DNA of 64,000 nt from RYN-230 sp963793825 (GTDB taxonomy: Bacteria; Actinomycetota; Actinomycetes; Streptosporangiales; Streptosporangiaceae). Below, in pieces: positions 62,884 through 64,000 of this stretch. Position 1 is the first letter of the stretch. The number at the start of each line of letters is the position of its first letter. The position numbers and the translations under genes were made by a program. Under the pieces are notes generated by a model. That model had not been told where the DNA came from, did not search any database, and saw only the letters and a program-made list of their open reading frames with translations. The stretch is taken from contig CAWCBE010000002.1 in NCBI GenBank assembly GCA_963793825.1, forward strand, positions 62,001 to 126,000. The letters run 5' to 3'.

Positions 62884-63047
62884 TGTTCGCCCGGGACATG
62901 GCCGCCCGCTGTGGGCAGCTCGTCCTCGAGCAGGCGGATGAGCTCCAGCCATCCGATGAACGCCACGGTTGGCCCGGATTCCGTGCCCAGGCGGCCGACC
63001 GGCTGTCCTTCCGGGCCGCGCTCCAGATTGATCACGATTACAGTCAT
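62865..63047 (-). CDS. Small protein, 60 aa
   Basis: ATG 63047. Sequence MTVIVINLERGPEGQPVGRL, then SGPTVAFIGWLELIRLLEDE. A strand-turn-strand with a C-terminal amphipathic helix; the pattern (VIVINLERGP...GR...F.GWLELIRLLED) looks like a small conserved actinobacterial protein rather than chance. Function unknown. Flanked on both sides by the CCCTAG dyads. Confidence 0.6.
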   Translation of the reverse strand: MTVIVINLERGPEGQPVGRLGTESGPTVAFIGWLELIRLLEDELPTAGGHVPGEHPSSAD

Positions 63048-63117
63048 CGATCTCCCCGGCTCAAGCCATTACTTGCGAGTGTCCGGGCCTGCGGGCCGGC
63101 CGCGCGCCGGTAATTGC

Positions 63118-63138
63118 CCCTAGCTCGCCGGGCTAGGG
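63118..63138. promoter_or_regulatory. Dyad CCCTAG-N9-CTAGGG, site 2
   Basis: Same 21-bp geometry as site 1, with the same following G. It lies 71 nt upstream of the small ORF (minus strand) and 112 nt upstream of the AAA/LuxR-type gene (plus strand), so it could control both directions. Confidence 0.5.
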
Positions 63139-63249
63139 TGCCCGGACGCCCGGCTGAGGCAACTGAGCCGTTATTGGCTGGCCTGGATGGGTCAACGTGA
63201 CCCCCTGGCATGGGCAGACTGGTGCAGACGCCACCGTAGGGGGGATCCG

Positions 63250-64000
63250 GTGGAAGAGCCGATGGTGGGCAGGACCGGCGAGCTGGCGGCGCTAGAGCGG
63301 CTGTTCAAGCGCGCGGGCAGTGGGGACGGCCAGGTCGTGCTGGTCGTAGGGCCGGCGGGAATCGGGAAGACCGCCTTGACCCGCCGCTGTCTCTCGTCGT
63401 GGCAGGCGCACGCCCTGTCCGCTTCCGGGGATCCCGACGAGACCCGGCTAGCTGGCGGCCTGCTGGATCAGCTGGCCCGGGCCGCGCCGGTCCCCGAGGC
63501 CAAGGAGCTGGTCGCACTGCTGGAGACAGGCAGCGGCGACCCATTGTCGGCCGGATCAGCGCTGCTCGGCATGTTCCAGGCGATGGCGGCCGCGGAGCCA
63601 CTGGTCACGCTGGTCGACGACGCGCAGTGGGGCGATGAGCTGTCCCTGAGGGCGCTGGGCTTCGCGGCCCGCCGGCTGCACCGTGACCCCGTCCTGTGCA
63701 TCCTGGTCACTCGTCCCGAGGACCTGCACCGGCTTCCGTCCGGGCTGGTGAGGCTGATCGAAGACCGGGGAACCCGGCTCAACCTAGGTCCACTTAACGC
63801 TGGGGACGTCGCCGAGCTGGCCGAGCTGGCCGGTGCGGGACGCCTGTCGCACCGGGCCGCGGAGCAGCTGCGGGAACACACCGCCGGCATCCCGTTGCAC
63901 GTCAAGGAGCTGCTGCACGACTTGCCCGGCGATGTGCTGCGAGCCCCCGGGGCGGTGCTGCCTGCGCCGCGGTCGCTGGAAACGCTCGTGCTGTCGCGGC
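63250..64000 (+). CDS. AAA-ATPase transcriptional regulator (LuxR/LAL-type), 5' part
   Basis: GTG 63250; open to the window end (250 codons visible, 3' truncated). VGRTGELAALERLFKRA opens an AAA module with Walker A VVGPAGIGKTALTRR and Walker B LVTLVDDAQWGDELSLR, then ILVTRPEDLHRLP (sensor) and AGIPLHVKELL. This is the N-terminus of LAL-type (large ATP-binding LuxR) regulators; the helix-turn-helix would lie beyond the window. It probably acts on the two CCCTAG dyads nearby. Confidence 0.8.
   Translation, partial: MEEPMVGRTGELAALERLFKRAGSGDGQVVLVVGPAGIGKTALTRRCLSSWQAHALSASGDPDETRLAGGLLDQLARAAPVPEAKELVALLETGSGDPLSAGSALLGMFQAMAAAEPLVTLVDDAQWGDELSLRALGFAARRLHRDPVLCILVTRPEDLHRLPSGLVRLIEDRGTRLNLGPLNAGDVAELAELAGAGRLSHRAAEQLREHTAGIPLHVKELLHDLPGDVLRAPGAVLPAPRSLETLVLSR

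Noticed and set aside
1..64000. tRNA genes, including a tRNA integration site
   Set aside because: I saw no cloverleaf-like sequence with GTTCGAATCC-type T arms; the only structural RNA found is rnpB and its fragments.

Overview
The window is very GC-rich, uses GTG and TTG starts, and has short or overlapping intergenic gaps. It carries actinobacterial signature genes: a bifunctional RNase H/acid phosphatase next to a coiled-coil zinc-ribbon protein, a SigK/RskA-like pair, an Acg-type nitroreductase and an FHA-ABC exporter. It looks like the chromosome of a soil-type actinomycete, but I cannot name the genus.

Layout: 0-7.9 kb holds an FHA-ABC exporter, a flippase-like membrane protein with a kinase-like centre, an uncharacterised protein, a lactonase-type metallo-hydrolase and a Sll1717-type P-loop ATPase. 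An IS1634-like element lies at 8-9.8 kb. The urease operon ureABCFGD (minus strand) fills 9.9-14.6 kb. From 14.8 to 22.2 kb come a Ser/Thr kinase with an extracellular beta-propeller, a VIT/CCC1 transporter, a secreted beta-helix protein, a small membrane protein, a DUF2000 protein and an AraC regulator. At 22.3-25.7 kb a GT39/GT2-GtrA pair resembling Bacillus YkcB/YkcC sits next to two tandem OmpR-type two-component systems (25.8-30.8 kb). Those systems are identical over their response regulators and kinase cores but differ in their sensor halves. A redox cluster follows (30.8-38 kb): 3Fe-4S ferredoxin, NuoF-like protein, ferric-reductase-like membrane protein, MFS exporter, ApbE flavin transferase flanked by two Ser/Ala-rich anchored proteins, and an Acg nitroreductase. 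Then come CYTH and alpha/beta-hydrolase-like proteins, a sulfite-oxidase-family membrane protein divergent from sigK/rskA, and the zinc-ribbon and RNase H/phosphatase genes.

The most unusual part is 45.1-60.7 kb. The complete RNase P RNA gene (rnpB) at 45.1 kb is followed by about 13 kb of accessory DNA that ends in a second, partial rnpB 3' copy (58.64-58.89 kb), with a short third 3'-end match at 60.7 kb. Between the copies lie an IS630 remnant, an IS1634 element, an IS256 element inserted at the tip of an IS701-like element, and a serine-recombinase element with inverted-repeat ends inside that IS701-like transposase. An intact ISAs1 with a perfect target duplication is also present. The cargo is a putative conflict system: an EACC1-like protein and a membrane-anchored caspase-like protease whose extracellular beta-propeller closely resembles the one on the Ser/Thr kinase at 14.8 kb.

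After the island come a GntR regulator, an anchored propeller-like protein, a polytopic membrane protein, a secreted cupredoxin-like protein, a small conserved-looking protein and the start of an AAA/LuxR-type regulator. Two identical-geometry dyads (CCCTAG-N9-CTAGGG) lie in this last group.
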